Origin: Fasciola hepatica
Taxonomy: Eukaryota; Platyhelminthes; Trematoda; Plagiorchiida; Fasciolidae
DNA length: 64,000 bases
NCBI GenBank assembly: GCA_948099385.1
Contig: CANUEZ040000191.1
Location: 3,658,001 to 3,722,000, forward strand
Direction: 5' to 3'
Under the pieces are notes generated by a model. That model was not told the origin of the DNA. It ran no database searches and saw only the letters and a list, made by a program, of their open reading frames with translations. How positions within the stretch are numbered: position 1 is the stretch's first letter; every line of letters begins with the position of its first letter. Positions 62,519-64,000 of this stretch are shown in pieces. Made by a program: the position numbers and the translations under genes.

Positions 62519-63789
62519 TTGTGGTTTGTGTGTTTGACTGACATTCGTTCACCCCAACCCTTGTTCGTGTCTCCGAGTGGGCTCTGTCCATGTGCAATGC
62601 TCATGATTCCCTTAGCGGATCAAACAGCTGTACAGTGCTTCCATCATTTTCAATGGTCAGTTCAGTGTTCAAGCTGCATGGAGATACATATTATACAAAT
62701 CTACTCTGCTACTGCTCTATTGCATTGTATGAGCAATCTGTGTGGATTGTTCATAGGGGAAAGGCTTGGTTTTACTTAGGCCCATAAATAGAGAAGTGAT
62801 GGAACATAGGATTGGATCGGTGTGCGAGAATTTGGTTGTTACCGTTCAAAGCGAAAGCGAAAGCCGAAGCCAATTTGGGGATTGTGCTATATCATGTAGT
62901 GTATATGTTTAACAAAGCGTTGAGACCCATATCGGATAGCCTTGTGGTTTGGGTGTTCGACTGACATTCGTTCACCCCAACCCTTGTTCGTGTCTCCGAG
63001 TGGGCTCTGTCCATGTGCAATGCTCATGATTCCCTTAGCGGATCAAACAGCTGTACAGTGCTTCCATCATTTTCAATGGTCAGTTCAGTGTTCAAGCTGC
63101 ATGGAGAATCATATTATACAAATCTACTCTGCTACTGCTCTATTGCATTGTATGAGCAATCTGTGTGTGGATTGTTCATAAGGGAATGCCTTGGTTTTAC
63201 TTAGGCCCATAAATAGAGAAGTGATAGAACATAGGATTGGATCGGTGTGCGAGAATTTGGTTGTTACCGTTCAAAGCGAAAGCGAAAGCCGAAGCCAATT
63301 TGGGGATTGTGCTTTATCATGTATTGTATATGTTGAACAAAGCGTTGAGACCCATATCGGATAGCCTTGTGGTTTGGGTGTTCGACTGACATTCGTTCAC
63401 CCCAACCCTTGTTCGTGTCTCCGAGTGGGCTCTGTCCATGTGCAATACTCATGATTCCCTTAGCGGATCAAACAGCTGTACAGTGCTTCCATCATTTTCA
63501 ATGGTCAGTTCAGTGTTCAAGCTGCATGGAGATACATATTATACAAATCTACTCTGCTACTGCTCTATTGCATTGTATGAGCAATCTGTGTGGATTGTTC
63601 ATAGGGGAAAGGCTTGGTTTTACTTAGGCCCATAAATAGAGAAGTGATGGAACATAGGATTGGATCGGTGTGCGAGAATTTGGTTGTTACCGTTCAAAGC
63701 GAAAGCGAAAGCCGAAGCCAATTTGGGGATTGTGCTTTATCATGTATTGTATATGTTGAACAAAGCGTTGAGACCCATATGGGATAGCC
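62519..63789 (+). repeat. Last right-hand HOR unit, cut by the window edge
   Basis: Monomers start at 62519 (V), 62942 and 63367, with a fourth beginning at 63790. The 62519 copy is a recombinant: V-type start, but with the TTTTACTTAGG ending instead of the usual TTTTAACTAAG. Confidence 0.88.
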
Positions 63790-64000
63790 TTGTGGTTTGG
63801 GTGTTCGACTGACATTCGTTCACCCCAACCCTTGTTCGTGTCTCCGAGTGGGCTCTGTCCATGTGCAATGCTCATGATTCCCTTAGCGGATCAAACAGCT
63901 GTACAGTGCTTCCATCATTTCAATGGTCAGTTCAGTGTTCAAGCTGCATGGAGAATCATATTATACAAATCTACTCTGCTACTGCTCTATTGCATTGTAT
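63790..64000 (+). repeat. Partial monomer at right edge
   Basis: These are the first 211 bp of a monomer of the short-T-run type (CATCATTTCAATGG). The array continues past the window. Confidence 0.95.

Larger units (their letters stand above)
1..64000. repeat. Satellite DNA array, ~423-bp monomer, 150 full copies
   Basis: Every part of the window is a copy of the same ~423-bp unit, always in the same direction. Landmarks such as TTGTGGTTTGGG, CACCCCAACCC, CAGCTGTACAGTGC and AAAGCGAAAGCGAAAGCC recur once per unit from edge to edge. Most units are 423 bp; others are 420, 422, 424 or 425 bp because of small indels. Two neighbouring monomers compared in full (61669 and 62094) differ at 6 of 425 positions. 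No gap, inversion, transposon or unique insert was found. The array runs past both edges, so its true length is unknown. The family is not one I recognise. A eukaryotic heterochromatic satellite is the natural reading; a centromeric role cannot be judged from sequence alone. Confidence 0.98.

Noticed and set aside
1..64000. CRISPR array
   Set aside because: The repeat unit is 423 bp with no short repeat/spacer alternation; spacers are absent.
1..64000. Tandem RNA gene cluster (5S rRNA, snRNA, tRNA) or rDNA spacer
   Set aside because: I see no 5S, U-snRNA or tRNA-like conserved segment in the monomer and no rRNA gene in 64 kb.

Overview
The whole 64,000-base window is one uninterrupted head-to-tail satellite array with a monomer of about 423 bp. 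I count 150 complete monomers (from 328 to 63789; 63,462 bp, mean 423.1 bp), plus 327 bp of a monomer at the left edge and 211 bp at the right edge. All copies lie in the same orientation. I found no unique sequence, transposon insertion, RNA gene or credible protein-coding gene. Phase is set here by calling position 1 of a monomer the TTG of TTGTGGTTTGGG. Base composition of one monomer counted by hand is about 43% GC.

Organism: this is almost certainly nuclear DNA of a eukaryote, from pericentromeric, centromeric, subtelomeric or sex-chromosome-type heterochromatin, because tens of kilobases of non-coding tandem repeat are not expected in a prokaryote. I do not recognise the satellite family and cannot name the species. 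About 13 CpG per monomer remain, so CpG is only modestly depleted, which argues weakly against a heavily methylated vertebrate-type satellite.

Layout: the array is a patchwork of higher-order repeats (HORs) of different sizes. There is a 4-monomer HOR (1692 bp) duplicated at 3290-6673. A 3-monomer HOR lies at 10478-13016 and a 7/8-monomer block pair at 14708-21051. A 10/11-monomer block pair (4226 and 4649 bp) covers 22320-31194. Next come a 3/4-monomer pair at 33309-36266 and a dimer pair at 36689-38380. From about 42 kb to the right edge there is a young system with a 4-monomer core (about 1.69 kb), truncated into 2- and 3-monomer versions, including a 2120-bp five-monomer block duplicated at 58279-62518 with only three differences noticed. 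Stretches between these blocks (328-2019, 7943-10477, 21052-22319, 31195-33308, 38381-42184) are more heterogeneous.

Within the monomer, most length change sits in three simple tracts: a T run, a GT run and a G run. The last 60 bp are the most variable part. The monomer carries several short dyads: an imperfect stem at its start, a 17-nt near-palindrome that is perfect in seven copies, an almost invariant CAGCTGTACAG core, and a hairpin that becomes nearly perfect in a right-hand variant. A diverged sequence patch appears in a few monomers between 25 and 35 kb and one of its alleles reappears at 54 kb, suggesting exchange with a second subfamily. The recurring 60-140-codon open frames are by-products of the repeat. 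Their frames are broken by 1-, 2- and 3-bp indels and many begin at TTG rather than ATG.
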